A DNA stretch of 64,000 nt, from positions 1 to 64,000 of the forward strand of contig WRBD01000011.1 in NCBI GenBank assembly GCA_009779835.1, written 5' to 3'. Positions 16,689-26,200 of the stretch are shown piece after piece. Numbering within the stretch: position 1 is the first letter of the stretch; every line of letters begins with the position of its first letter. The notes under the pieces were generated by a model. That model ran no database searches. It worked only from the letters and a program-made list of their open reading frames with translations, and had not been told where the DNA came from. Origin of the DNA: Defluviitaleaceae bacterium. Its GTDB lineage: Bacteria > Bacillota > Clostridia > Lachnospirales > WQUN01. The position numbers and the translations under genes are program-made.

Positions 16689-17882
16689 GCGGTAAAAATT
16701 ATTCATTTCTTTGGCATTTAAAGCGCCCGTGCCTTGTTCGCGAAACAAAAATTCAATGTTTTCATAATGCGGCGGTGTTAAATAATTTTTGTAAATTCGC
16801 CTAAGATTCAAAACAGTTCTTTTATAATCTTCCGGAGAAAGCGAATAATTCCCCAGGAAATAACGCAATGATATTTCGCGGTTAATTTTCAGTGCCGCGC
16901 TTACAGATTTTAAAATTTCAAGCATTACATACAAAGATGAATTATCTCCGGATTTTCCTTTTTTTATGAAATCCGAAGGAATTTTTTCAAATTGAAGCAT
17001 TTCTAAATTTTTTTCCAACCACGCTGTTTCTGCTTTGTTAATGAAAGAAGATACACTTGATATGCGATTGTACCAAAAATTTATTTCCGTGAAAAATTTT
17101 TCGGGGGATAGTTCCGCGATTCTTTCCAAAATAAAATATACAATATTCTTTGTAAACTGTGGGTTTGATTTGCAATAATCGGCACCTATTTCAATTATAT
17201 AATCATCAGAGAACCGCGTGTCCCCTGCCCTGTACGCTCCGTTTTCCAAAAAAACCAAGTGTATGTTTTTTCTTTTTTCCGGCTCACGAGAGTTAGTGCA
17301 AAAACCTAAAAGATGTTTTATTCCTTCGGGAAGTTTATTGTATACCTCCACAAGCAAAGCGCGAACGAATTCTTCAGAAAAATGCTTCGGCAAAATTACA
17401 TATGTTTTTTTCGCACTCTGTACTGATTTTATTACGCAGTTTACGATATGTATTAAAGTCCCCTCCCCTACTTCGGGGGCGGGTGCCAGAGAGAGTGTCA
17501 ATGGCAACGTATCCAGTTCTTCTAATTTAAAATTTTCATCATACGAATTTTCAAAACGCGTAAGTAATAATTTTTCAATATCTGTCAAATATTCGCCTGC
17601 CATTTCCGCAGATAAAATATAATTATGTGCAAAAAAAGTCGTCCTTTGCCCTGTGAAATCCACAGGAACAAAAGCGGCTTGGCCTAAAAACATTTTTCCG
17701 CACGGGAAATGTGCAACGGTAATAGAGTTCATGCCGCCGCCGGAATAAACACAATACGGGTGAATCTTTTCCTTTATAAAAGAATCGTCAAGGCCGGGCG
17801 ATTTCGCAACAGTATCGTATCCCGCCGAGCTTATATAAAGCCCGCGCCTTTCACGTGTATAAAAATGCTGGCTAACTTTCAT
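16674..17882 (-). CDS. GAP1-like protein (GTPase-associated protein 1, N2-type start)
   Basis: About 402 residues. The N-terminus (VSQHFYTRERRGLYISSAGY, then VAKSPGL) resembles the GAP1-N2 domain, which Aravind and colleagues described in NTP-dependent conflict systems with TRAFAC GTPases. The rest is a mixed alpha/beta middle region and a helical C-terminus without recognised motifs. The ATG chosen overlaps the upstream GTPase stop by 11 bases; a TTG 51 bases upstream is also possible. Tight coupling to the GTPase supports a shared function. GAP1 is thought to regulate or scaffold the GTPase, but its biochemistry is unproven. Confidence 0.6.
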   Translation of the reverse strand: MKVSQHFYTRERRGLYISSAGYDTVAKSPGLDDSFIKEKIHPYCVYSGGGMNSITVAHFPCGKMFLGQAAFVPVDFTGQRTTFFAHNYILSAEMAGEYLTDIEKLLLTRFENSYDENFKLEELDTLPLTLSLAPAPEVGEGTLIHIVNCVIKSVQSAKKTYVILPKHFSEEFVRALLVEVYNKLPEGIKHLLGFCTNSREPEKRKNIHLVFLENGAYRAGDTRFSDDYIIEIGADYCKSNPQFTKNIVYFILERIAELSPEKFFTEINFWYNRISSVSSFINKAETAWLEKNLEMLQFEKIPSDFIKKGKSGDNSSLYVMLEILKSVSAALKINREISLRYFLGNYSLSPEDYKRTVLNLRRIYKNYLTPPHYENIEFLFREQGTGALNAKEMNNFYRLVFF

Positions 17883-19116
17883 ACCCTTCGATATAACCAA
17901 GCCTGTGTAAAATCCATAAAAACGGTTCGTCAACGCGTACGGGCGAAAACGACGCTATGCGCCTGCTTTCCGGCTTTGTTCCCAGCGCGCTGACCGCGAA
18001 AAATCCCAAATCCGCAAAGCGACGTTTCAATGCGTTGCGAAAATTCGGGTCAATTTCACTGATGAAATTTTCTGTTTCGTCGTTGATATTATAAAACTCA
18101 TTCAAATTAAAAAACGTACGATGCGTGAAATTCGTAAAAATTCTGCTGTTTTCCGAAATATATTCGCCGTCGTTTTGTAAAGCTTCAAGCAAATCTGTTT
18201 TAGTCAAAACAACCGCCGTTGGAATTTCGGAAACCCCGCCGCCCTGCTTGTAAATATAATCCTCTACAAGCCCACTTAAAACTTCTGCCGGCTCGTCGGA
18301 ATAACCAAGCTCGTATTCAAGCGCGTTTTTCAACTGAATTTTCTTCCCGACCGCACGAAATTGCAGCGGGTCAACAAGAAATAAAATCCCGCTGGAATTA
18401 CGAATATGCGCGGCATAAATATCCATGTAATTTGTATCAACCAGTCCCTCGCCCGCCACATCGAAAAACGCGATATTTATTTCGGGCTTGCTTTCGTCTG
18501 AAAACGAAAACGTAAAAATAAACGGCTCCTGCTGTTTTTCTTTTTGCGTTGGGTCAAGCAAAATTCCACGTTCGATTAACGGGTCTTCATATTCAAATCT
18601 GAATCTGCGTCCCATTTCATTGTTAATAGGCGTGCAAAAAATCGGAAAATTTCGCGGTGTAATTGTTCTAAGCGTGTGTATTAAACTTGTCAAATAAACC
18701 GATTTCCCCGACTGCGATGCACCCACAACCGAAATAATCGTACTTGGCGCAAAGCCCGCGCTTTGTGGCAAAATATTATGACAATACGGGCAAATTCGCT
18801 GCGTTGTGATATTTCCGTAATCATCTTTCAACGACGAAAGTACGCCGCGAAAATAGCTTTTATTCACCTCATTAAATTCATCAGGGTCAAGCGCGACGGC
18901 AAGCTCTCCCGCAGAACCCATGCCAAACTGCGAACGGTATTCGTCTAAAATATCATCGTAACGCGCTTCATATCCATCCGCGTCCAACGCTTCAAGTGCG
19001 CGGAACATAACCCTGTCGTGCGCGAAATCTCTGAAACAATACAAACAAACAATTTCATGCGTCGTATCCAATTTTTTACGCTCGATTTTTTCTTTTTTGC
19101 GTTTGAAAAACCCCAT
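17872..19116 (-). CDS. Zinc-ribbon TRAFAC-class GTPase (double-GTPase-2-like)
   Basis: The 414-residue protein starts with a basic tail and carries two Cys pairs (CLYC near 25, CPYC near 109) that likely form a zinc ribbon. A P-loop GTPase domain follows: G1 GASQSGKS (near 130), G3 DVAGEG (near 220) and G4 TKTD (near 303). The sequence resembles the DO-GTPase2 family. ISVVGASQSGKSVYLTSLI is a good Walker A context, so the enzyme should be active. It begins one base after the DUF368 gene and overlaps the GAP1-like gene. The role is probably regulatory, at or near the membrane. Confidence 0.65.
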   Translation of the reverse strand: MGFFKRKKEKIERKKLDTTHEIVCLYCFRDFAHDRVMFRALEALDADGYEARYDDILDEYRSQFGMGSAGELAVALDPDEFNEVNKSYFRGVLSSLKDDYGNITTQRICPYCHNILPQSAGFAPSTIISVVGASQSGKSVYLTSLIHTLRTITPRNFPIFCTPINNEMGRRFRFEYEDPLIERGILLDPTQKEKQQEPFIFTFSFSDESKPEINIAFFDVAGEGLVDTNYMDIYAAHIRNSSGILFLVDPLQFRAVGKKIQLKNALEYELGYSDEPAEVLSGLVEDYIYKQGGGVSEIPTAVVLTKTDLLEALQNDGEYISENSRIFTNFTHRTFFNLNEFYNINDETENFISEIDPNFRNALKRRFADLGFFAVSALGTKPESRRIASFSPVRVDEPFLWILHRLGYIEGYES

Positions 19117-19117
19117 T

Positions 19118-20008
19118 TTATTCGCCCTTTCTTTTTCCTAAGAATAAAGATGTCGCGGCTCCGCAAACAAATGTGATTGCAGTAAAAACAACAAGCAACG
19201 GTGTGATTTCAACATGGCTTTGATATGTTGCGGGGTCGTTGAAAATTACAAAAATCGTTCCGAAAACAAGCCCTAAAATAACAAAATATGTTTGGCTGTA
19301 AAATTTTTTTAAAAGCAACGCAATCAACTTCGAGCCAAGCAGAACACCCGCAACAATTCCGATTCCCAAAGGTAAGCACACCGCAATAATCGAAAGGAGA
19401 AGTTCAACATCCGTGGGCGACATCAGATATTCGCGGATATTTGAAATTGTGTGCATCGCAATCGGAAACAAACCGAAAAGCATAAGTACCATCGCGCCCG
19501 AAACACCGGGAACAACCATTGCCGCCGCCGCAAAAACACCGCCGATAAACAAATGCGCGGCAAGCGCGAAATTAAAACTCGCCCCTTCGAAAATAACATC
19601 TCTATCACTTTCCGGCGCAATCAATGTGATTAAAATTATGAAAACAGCAGCGGCAATTGCATATAAAAAATATTTTTTCGTTTGATTATCGGAGGAACCG
19701 CACTGATTATAAATAAACGGCAAACTCCCCGCCATCAACCCCGCGATAAAACCTCCTGTCTGCATGGAAAACCGCCCTAGTAAAAAATCAATAGCCTCGC
19801 CAACCGCCAAAATTCCCACAACCATTCCCAGCCCAACGGGAATTAAAAATTTTAAAGATTCCTTTAAATTTGAAAACAAATTATTAATTGATTCAATCAG
19901 CTTGTCATAAATTCTAAAAATAACGGCAAGCGTTGCGCCGCTTACACCCGGCATAACATTCGCGCCGCCAACAGCCATTCCTTTTAAAAATAAAAATAAA
20001 ACGTGCAT
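19118..20008 (-). CDS. popT: DUF368 (PopT-type) polyprenyl-phosphate transporter
   Basis: The 296-residue integral membrane protein has the two DUF368 signature repeats, GGANVMPGVSGATLAVIFRIYD at the start and AAAMVVPGVSGAMVLMLFGLF in the middle, and about eight helices. DUF368 proteins have been shown to return undecaprenyl phosphate across the cytoplasmic membrane for wall polymer synthesis. The ATG follows AAGGGGAAATTTTA. It leads an operon with the zinc-ribbon GTPase and GAP1-like gene, hinting that these act on envelope physiology. Confidence 0.85.
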   Translation of the reverse strand: MHVLFLFLKGMAVGGANVMPGVSGATLAVIFRIYDKLIESINNLFSNLKESLKFLIPVGLGMVVGILAVGEAIDFLLGRFSMQTGGFIAGLMAGSLPFIYNQCGSSDNQTKKYFLYAIAAAVFIILITLIAPESDRDVIFEGASFNFALAAHLFIGGVFAAAAMVVPGVSGAMVLMLFGLFPIAMHTISNIREYLMSPTDVELLLSIIAVCLPLGIGIVAGVLLGSKLIALLLKKFYSQTYFVILGLVFGTIFVIFNDPATYQSHVEITPLLVVFTAITFVCGAATSLFLGKRKGE

Positions 20009-20032
20009 TAAAATTTCCCCTTTTTTGACAAA

Positions 20033-20079
20033 ATATGTTGACATTAGCTTAATATGTTGTTAATGTTTGCGCAACATAT
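20033..20079 (+). promoter_or_regulatory. NlpC/P60 promoter with three ATATGTTG motifs
   Basis: TTGACA (20038-20043), 17 bases, TAATGT (20061-20066) form a promoter toward the wall hydrolase. ATATGTTG occurs at 20033-20040 and 20052-20059, and inverted (CAACATAT) at 20072-20079. The motifs are spaced 19-20 bases, about two helical turns, which suggests an operator on one DNA face between the divergent popT and hydrolase genes. Confidence 0.45.
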
Positions 20080-20097
20080 AAATAAGGGTGATAATTT

Positions 20098-20949
20098 ATG
20101 TGTCGCACATTATTAATCAGCTTCCTTTTAACTATATTATTTTCCGTTACTGCGTATGCAAACGGTACATATGCAATTGTTACGGGTTCACGCGTGAATG
20201 TCCGTTCGTGCGCCAGTATCGGCGCGGACAACCGGCTTTTCCAAGTTGAGCACGGCACTGTTATTGAAATTCATGGCGTATCGGGCGATTTTTTCCGCGC
20301 GTCGATTCAAGGCACGGACGACGTATACATTTCCCGTGATTTTGTACGGATTACGCAAACTTCCGGCACAGTAACAGCCGCGCCGTTTACATTGGTTTCC
20401 GGTCTTCCGCACGAAGTCGCTTTTTCGTTTATTCCTAACGGTGAAACGGTTACGGTTAAGTATGTTTATGAAGATTTGTACGGCATAGAATTTAACGACG
20501 AAATCGCCTTCGTAGCGCAAACCGATGTTGAAATACCCTGCTTTGCCGTTAATCTTCCAACGGCAAGAGTAGGCAGCGCGCTTGCATACGAAATTATTGA
20601 AACAGCAAAAAATTATATAGGCACAAGATATTTACATGGCGGAGCAACCCCAAACGGCTTTGACTGCTCCGGCTTTATTATATATCTATTTACGCCTCAC
20701 GGAATTGATTTGAACCGCAGTTCCGGCGGCCAAGCGCGGAACGGCATAGCCATAACACGCGATGAAATTGAACCGGGCGACCTGATTTTCTTCGGCTACG
20801 GGAATCATATCAACCACGTAGGGCTTTACATCGGTAACAATCAATTTATTCATTCGTCGTCACACGCGACAAACGGCGTAATAATTTGCGACTTGGACGA
20901 TGTTCACAACTCAAGAGGATTCATAACCGCGCGCAGAGTTATAATTTAA
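20098..20949 (+). CDS. Secreted SH3-NlpC/P60 endopeptidase
   Basis: The 283-residue protein has a signal peptide (to about residue 22, ending VTAYA) and an N-terminal SH3b domain (GTYAIVTGSRVNVRSC). A C-terminal NlpC/P60 domain carries Cys in NGFDCSGFI (near 188) and His in NHINHVGLYIG, with a further His in NQFIHSS. These enzymes cut D-Glu-diaminopimelate bonds in peptidoglycan stem peptides during wall turnover. It is divergent from popT across a shared regulatory gap. RBS: AAGGGTGATAATTT. Confidence 0.9.
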   Translation: MCRTLLISFLLTILFSVTAYANGTYAIVTGSRVNVRSCASIGADNRLFQVEHGTVIEIHGVSGDFFRASIQGTDDVYISRDFVRITQTSGTVTAAPFTLVSGLPHEVAFSFIPNGETVTVKYVYEDLYGIEFNDEIAFVAQTDVEIPCFAVNLPTARVGSALAYEIIETAKNYIGTRYLHGGATPNGFDCSGFIIYLFTPHGIDLNRSSGGQARNGIAITRDEIEPGDLIFFGYGNHINHVGLYIGNNQFIHSSSHATNGVIICDLDDVHNSRGFITARRVII

Positions 20950-20952
20950 GAA

Positions 20953-20985
20953 AGACCTTGAGCATAAAATCTCAAGGTCTTTTTT
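20953..20985 (+). terminator. Bidirectional terminator between NlpC/P60 and ferredoxin genes
   Basis: AGACCTTGAG and CTCAAGGTCT pair, followed by eight T on the plus strand. It sits at the convergent ends of both genes and can serve each. Confidence 0.7.
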
Positions 20986-21156
20986 TTATTCCTGCACGCA
21001 GGCAGAAACCGGACAAACTTCGGCGCAAGCACCGCATGATATGCATTCCGGGGCATTAATTACATAAATCGGATCCCCTGAGCTGATGCAGCTTGTTGGA
21101 CATTCGCTCTCGCAAGCTCCGCAAGCGATGCAAGCATCTGTAATTTTGTAAGCCAT
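20986..21156 (-). CDS. 2[4Fe-4S] clostridial-type ferredoxin
   Basis: A 56-residue ferredoxin starting MAYKITDACIACGACESECP, with a second CISCGACAEVCP motif. The two CxxCxxCxxxCP sets ligate two [4Fe-4S] clusters for low-potential electron transfer in anaerobic fermentation. The ATG follows CAGGAGGTGGCTTACTT. A TTGACA on the minus strand (21201-21206) may be its -35 box. Spacing of all eight Cys is canonical. Confidence 0.93.
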   Translation of the reverse strand: MAYKITDACIACGACESECPTSCISSGDPIYVINAPECISCGACAEVCPVSACVQE

Positions 21157-21301
21157 AAGTAAGCCACCTCCTGTAAGATACAGCTATGATATCATAACCT
21201 TGTCAATCACTGCAATAGAATTGTAATATTCTTCTATTGCGTTTGTGGTATTATATTTTCAAAATTTATAAGAATAGTTCTTAGAAAAGGAGATGATGTA
21301 T

Positions 21302-22948
21302 TTGAAAGCAAGTTTTACAACATTAGTTATTACATTCCTGTTTATGGTGGCGATTCCGCTTACAGTATCCGCCGCACCTGCATTTGTGAATGTTTCAATG
21401 GACCGCACAACAATTTCACAGGGCGAGACTGTAACATTTTCCATCCGCGCAACACCGCAAACAACTTTTGTGTTCGCAAATGTTGACGGTACGCGCACAC
21501 AAGGTACACGTATGTCCGGCAATGAATGGTCTATAACCGTTTCACCGTCACGCACAACGGTTGTTTCTATTTTCGCAAACAATTCAAACAACGAAACCAA
21601 CGCGGCAGTTATGAATGTACCCGTGACCGTATCTGGGTCGGGAACAAGTACCCCCACAACACCTGTCGGCAATGTGGTAGTTCCACCGGCTCCGCCAAAT
21701 TTAGGGCCGCTCGCAATCGCAAGCGTTACCGAAACACCCGCAACAAGACAGGGTTTCGTACAACTCACGGTCGTAACGGGTAATCAAGTAGCGGATGTTT
21801 GGGCGAACTTTGACAGAGCGAACAATACCCGCGCTACCGGCAGATTCGCACGCGCAACAATGCTTTCGCAAGACACAAACTCGCGCACATGGGTAATAGA
21901 TTTCGACCCGGCGGTTTGGGCGGCGCAAACGATTGAAATAGGCGCAAACCGCACCTATACTTGGCCGGGCGCAACAACCCAACAATATACATTAACTCTG
22001 TCTCAGCCCTTCGTTGCTCCCGCCGCACCAAGAATTAACAGCGTAAACGCAAGCCCGCGCACTGTATCATCCGGTAATTCTACAACCCTCACAATCGCTA
22101 CAAATCTCGACGTTGAACACGTTTGGATTCGTGACGTAGACGGCCGCGAATTCAACGCGCACCGCACCACATCAACAGCTTCCGCACGCAATTGGTCTGT
22201 AAACTTCAGCCCAAATCGCACGGGAACTGTCAGAGTTTTCGCAAACTCTACAAGAACGGAAACAGGCGCGGCAACCCGCAACGAAACAATAACCGTAGGC
22301 GGCTCGGGTTCGGGCTCGGGCAATAACTGGTCCGACGGTGACGCGCAAATAATCGGAACACCGACTGCTCGTTTGGTAGGCGGCGACACTACAAGAATAG
22401 AAGTGACAACCAACCGTTATGCCGAAACCGTTTGGGCAACCCTACCGGGTAACCAACGCATATCGCTTCATCGTACTAACAGCGGCACAGGCAACCGCAC
22501 ATGGGAAACCGAAGCATGGGATATCTCATCGCACGGAAGCATCTTAATAAGCGTAAGCAGCGTTCGCGGAAATATAAACAATTTACATGCGGACGACACA
22601 AGAACCGTCAACCGTTCAAGTTGGGGCAACGACTGGGGTTCAGGACAAATTTTTAGAACAGCACATTGGTCCGGCGGCACCGGCAGCAGAAATGTACGCA
22701 GAGGCCGTGAAGCAGAATTCAGAGTTACCACATCCACAGACGTTACCATAATAGATGTTAACCACCAGCATGGCATAGTCCGCGATGCATACCGCGTCGG
22801 CGGGTCATCGGGCGGCGAACAGGAATGGTTTTTAGCGGTTGAAATCCGCAACAGTGCACCGAATACGGTTCATTTCACCGTCGAAGCCTTTGTAGGAAGC
22901 TCACGCGTTGATACACGCCAGCTTCCACCTATCAATGTTACTGACTAA
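21302..22948 (+). CDS. Secreted protein of five Ig-like repeats
   Basis: The signal peptide MKASFTTLVITFLFMVAIPL ends near VSAAPA. Five repeats of about 90-100 residues follow, each with a start like 'VSxGxxxTxxIxT', a central VWA/VWI or FANVDG strand, and an NxTxTVxVFANS-like end. Pro- and Gly/Ser-rich linkers separate the first repeats. This is a beta-sandwich surface or extracellular protein, possibly an adhesin or carbohydrate-binding protein. No dockerin, anchor or catalytic motif is seen. The TTG start nine bases after AAAAGGAG is preferred over two ATGs touching the binding site. Confidence 0.75.
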   Translation: MKASFTTLVITFLFMVAIPLTVSAAPAFVNVSMDRTTISQGETVTFSIRATPQTTFVFANVDGTRTQGTRMSGNEWSITVSPSRTTVVSIFANNSNNETNAAVMNVPVTVSGSGTSTPTTPVGNVVVPPAPPNLGPLAIASVTETPATRQGFVQLTVVTGNQVADVWANFDRANNTRATGRFARATMLSQDTNSRTWVIDFDPAVWAAQTIEIGANRTYTWPGATTQQYTLTLSQPFVAPAAPRINSVNASPRTVSSGNSTTLTIATNLDVEHVWIRDVDGREFNAHRTTSTASARNWSVNFSPNRTGTVRVFANSTRTETGAATRNETITVGGSGSGSGNNWSDGDAQIIGTPTARLVGGDTTRIEVTTNRYAETVWATLPGNQRISLHRTNSGTGNRTWETEAWDISSHGSILISVSSVRGNINNLHADDTRTVNRSSWGNDWGSGQIFRTAHWSGGTGSRNVRRGREAEFRVTTSTDVTIIDVNHQHGIVRDAYRVGGSSGGEQEWFLAVEIRNSAPNTVHFTVEAFVGSSRVDTRQLPPINVTD

Positions 22949-22970
22949 AATGTAGTTTAAGAAATACAAG

Positions 22971-23012
22971 AACCGTCATTGCGGGATTTAACCCCCGTAA
23001 TGACGGTTTTTC
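22971..23012 (+). terminator. Terminator after the Ig-repeat protein
   Basis: AACCGTCATTGCGGG pairs with CCCGTAATGACGGTT, then TTTCTT on the plus strand. Confidence 0.7.
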
Positions 23013-23210
23013 TTATGAGCATCACGCCAAGCAGAAGTTCACCCCAAAGAGAATCTTCTTACATTAACTCGCAGAAAGTCACACTCTCCCCCCTACCCCA
23101 TCCCCTTGCTCCGCTCCTGCATTTAACATCAAATGAGGCTATTCCCAAAAGAGAATTTAACCACGAAAGGCACGGAATACACGAAAATTCTTTAAACACT
23201 TTAAACCAAA

Positions 23211-23252
23211 AAAAGCCGCATCTCTCAAATTTCGAGAGATGCGGCTTTCTTT
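23211..23252 (-). terminator. Terminator after the giant CotH/dockerin gene
   Basis: A stem of about 15 bp (AAAGCCGCATCTCTC with GAGAGATGCGGCTTT) is followed on the minus strand by a run of T. Confidence 0.7.
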
Positions 23253-23273
23253 TAATTCATAGCTGTGTTGTTG

Positions 23274-26200
23274 TTAGTTATTATTAGCTCGTGTGCCGTC
23301 AGCATTTATATATTTACTTACGTCAAGACCTACAAGCCATCTGGCAAGAACGGTAACGTCATACACTGTTATCATGCCGTCGCCATTTATATCTGCGGCA
23401 TAAAGACAGAACCCGTTATCAACCATTACTTGCCGTGCTGCATTTACTGTGTTGCCGTCGGCACCGGGATCGCCTATTAAAAGCCACCTTGCAATTGCCG
23501 TCGCGCTTGAGGATGTTATGCGTCCGTTGTTGTTGCCCATTACGTCACCTATACGGCGGTTCGACCATTGTGCCGTAAAGGTTCTGTCTTCTGTGACGTT
23601 TGTTAAGTTAAGTGCCGGACTCCAGCCGACGAAGAAGTAACCATCCTTTGTCGGGTTTTGAGTCAATGGCAGCGCGGATGAACCGTGGTTCACTTGCCGT
23701 ACAACATCTGCCGTGCTGTTGTTGTACATACCGCCGTCAAGTTCAAATCTGACGGTGCGCACCTGTACAGGAGTCCAGTTCGCAACAATTTCAATGGGCC
23801 CTTCGGGCATTTCAAAGGATGCACCGTTTGCACTTTGATGATTGTTGATTGTCCACGTACTGAAGGGGCTGACTAAACCAAGTGCCGAAGGTGTGATTGA
23901 TTCTACACCGAAATCAATATTGAAAGGTATGAAGTTTGTTACGGGTTGAACTTCTCCGGTCCAGTGCGAGAACTCATAACCAACCGGGGGAGTACCTGCG
24001 GAAAGGGTAATTGCTGTTCCGGGCTCTGCCCATCCGGCACTTGCGGATGAACCGATGAGCATATTTGTTATCAGTTGTTCGCCACTCATGTCGACTACGG
24101 TTATTTCGTATTCACCCGGTTGTACTTCTCTCCACTTTGCGGTAACGGTTACGTCTTGACCTATCATAGTGAAGGTTGTATTTGCCACAGAAGCGTTGGC
24201 TAATTCGAGAGTGGAGGGAGATACATCCCATCCGTCAAACTCCAAAGGATAATTTGTGCCTGCGAAGATTGCTACATTCGCACCTACCGGTACTGACACG
24301 GGGTTGGTAGCGTGATTACCGTTAACCAGCATACCCGCGCCTTCTCCGCCTTCTGCTAATGTGACGAGGAACAACTCTTCTTCTTCCTCCCACTGCGCGG
24401 TAAGAGTAATGTCCGTGGCAATTTCGGTCAGAAGTGCGATTAGTTCACTTTCAAGCAGTAATATGGTTGAGGTTCCAACCGCCCATCCGAGCAATATATG
24501 ACCGTCACGGGTCGGGTTCGGTGAAAGCGGTTCAATAGTATCGCCTTCGTCTACGGTTATTACAACAGGATCTGTGCTGCTGTTGTACATACCGCCGTTT
24601 AAGTTGAAGGTTACATCGAATGTGTCCGTGCCGCCTTCCAAGTCACCGGTTATTAAAATGTCGTTGATTGAAGTGTTACCGGAGTTACCCGTTACCGAAC
24701 TTCTGAGCATATATACCCGCAGGTATACTTCTTCTTGGTCGTTCACGGCACTCGGAAGAAGCAGGTTATTGAACGTAACAGCATCAGGCCGGTTATAGGT
24801 TGCATAGTTGTCTACGTTAAAGTCACCGGAAGATTGCCTGTTTGTGGTAAGTGTATTATCAATGTCTACCCAAGGTCCGGTCGGGCCAACTCTGTAGGCA
24901 AGACCGAATCTGTCGGGGCCGCCGCCTGTTGAGCGTTGACTTGCAGAGAATCTGATGTTCTCGTAACCGGTGGTTGCAAATCTGATCTGGAACGCGGTAG
25001 CGTCACCGATATTGGCAGCGTTTGCGTCCGGGGCAGTAAGATGGTTCACTGACCGCCAACCGGTTGCGGTGGCATTTCCGGAAACTCCGAAGTTGTTAAA
25101 TACGATGGGGGCCCTTGGATCTATGGGTGATCCGGTAACGCCTATTGCTTGTTGAACACCGTGGCTCCACGCTGTCAAGCTGGCGCTGGTGAGGTTTACC
25201 GGAATACCGCCTGTTGCGTTAAATTGGTTGCCTGTGGCTTCCGCAACGTCACTTTCACTTCTGATTTCCAAAAGTACGTCGGAAGTATTTAACTCCCAAG
25301 TAGCCGTTACGTTTACAACATTGGCGGGCATTGTGAATGTTGCGCCTACGCGTTGGTCTGCGCCTGTGATGTCAATACCATCGGCTATCCAACCTGTGAA
25401 GATTTGACCGGGACGCGCTCCCGCGTTAAGAACTACGGTATTGCCTGCTGATGCCGGGCTGGGGATTGCTCTATGAGCACTGCCACCGTCGATTATATTG
25501 ACAGCATAAGTGGCGGCTGGCCATTGACCTTCTGTGCGGTTACGCGGGCGTAATACTTGCCATTCAACTTCGTGTATGCCGTCATCTGATTCTGCGTATC
25601 TTACCGCTTCAAAGTCATTACGGTTATGACGACCATTTAGCGGAGCTACCGGAGCACCGTTATTGTCTACGGTCCACTCTCTGCGTGTTGCTTCCGAACG
25701 GGAAACTCGCCGTGCGGACTGTCCCAAGAGATTGTGAACCCAGTCACGTCTGCCGATGTGGTTGGGGTTGGTGGGGTTGGTACCCGGGCTTGAATCGTTG
25801 CTTGCGCCAACCAAATCGAGAATGGCATCAATTTCTGCTTCCGTCACTTTCGGGCTAAGCAGGGTTGTGTTTGTTACAAGCGCAACACTCATATTACGGT
25901 TACTGAAGAACTGTACGCCGGCGAAAACATGGTCGGGAGTCGGAATCTGGAAGCGTGCGTTTGTAGATGCCGCACCCGCGCTGGCTATCAACAGTGAAGT
26001 TCTCGCCGGTATTGAAGTACCCGCCGGGAAGTCAAACTTACGCCATGGGGCTTCAGTTGGGTCAGCCGCGCCTGTGGGGTTTCCTTCATTTCTGCCGTCG
26101 TGGGGGTTCATTTGGATTTGCAAGGAGTGATTGGTTAAAACGACAGGTGCGTTCGTTGGGTTGTAAAGTTCGATGAAGCAACGGTTTACCGCGTTTGCGC

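Larger units (their letters stand above)
22949..23273. other. Intergenic gap with two terminators and a CACGAAA repeat
   Basis: No gene is seen here. It holds terminators at both ends, a C-rich stretch (about 23085-23105), and CACGAAA-type units three times in a row at 23162-23188 with 9-base spacing. Confidence 0.6.
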
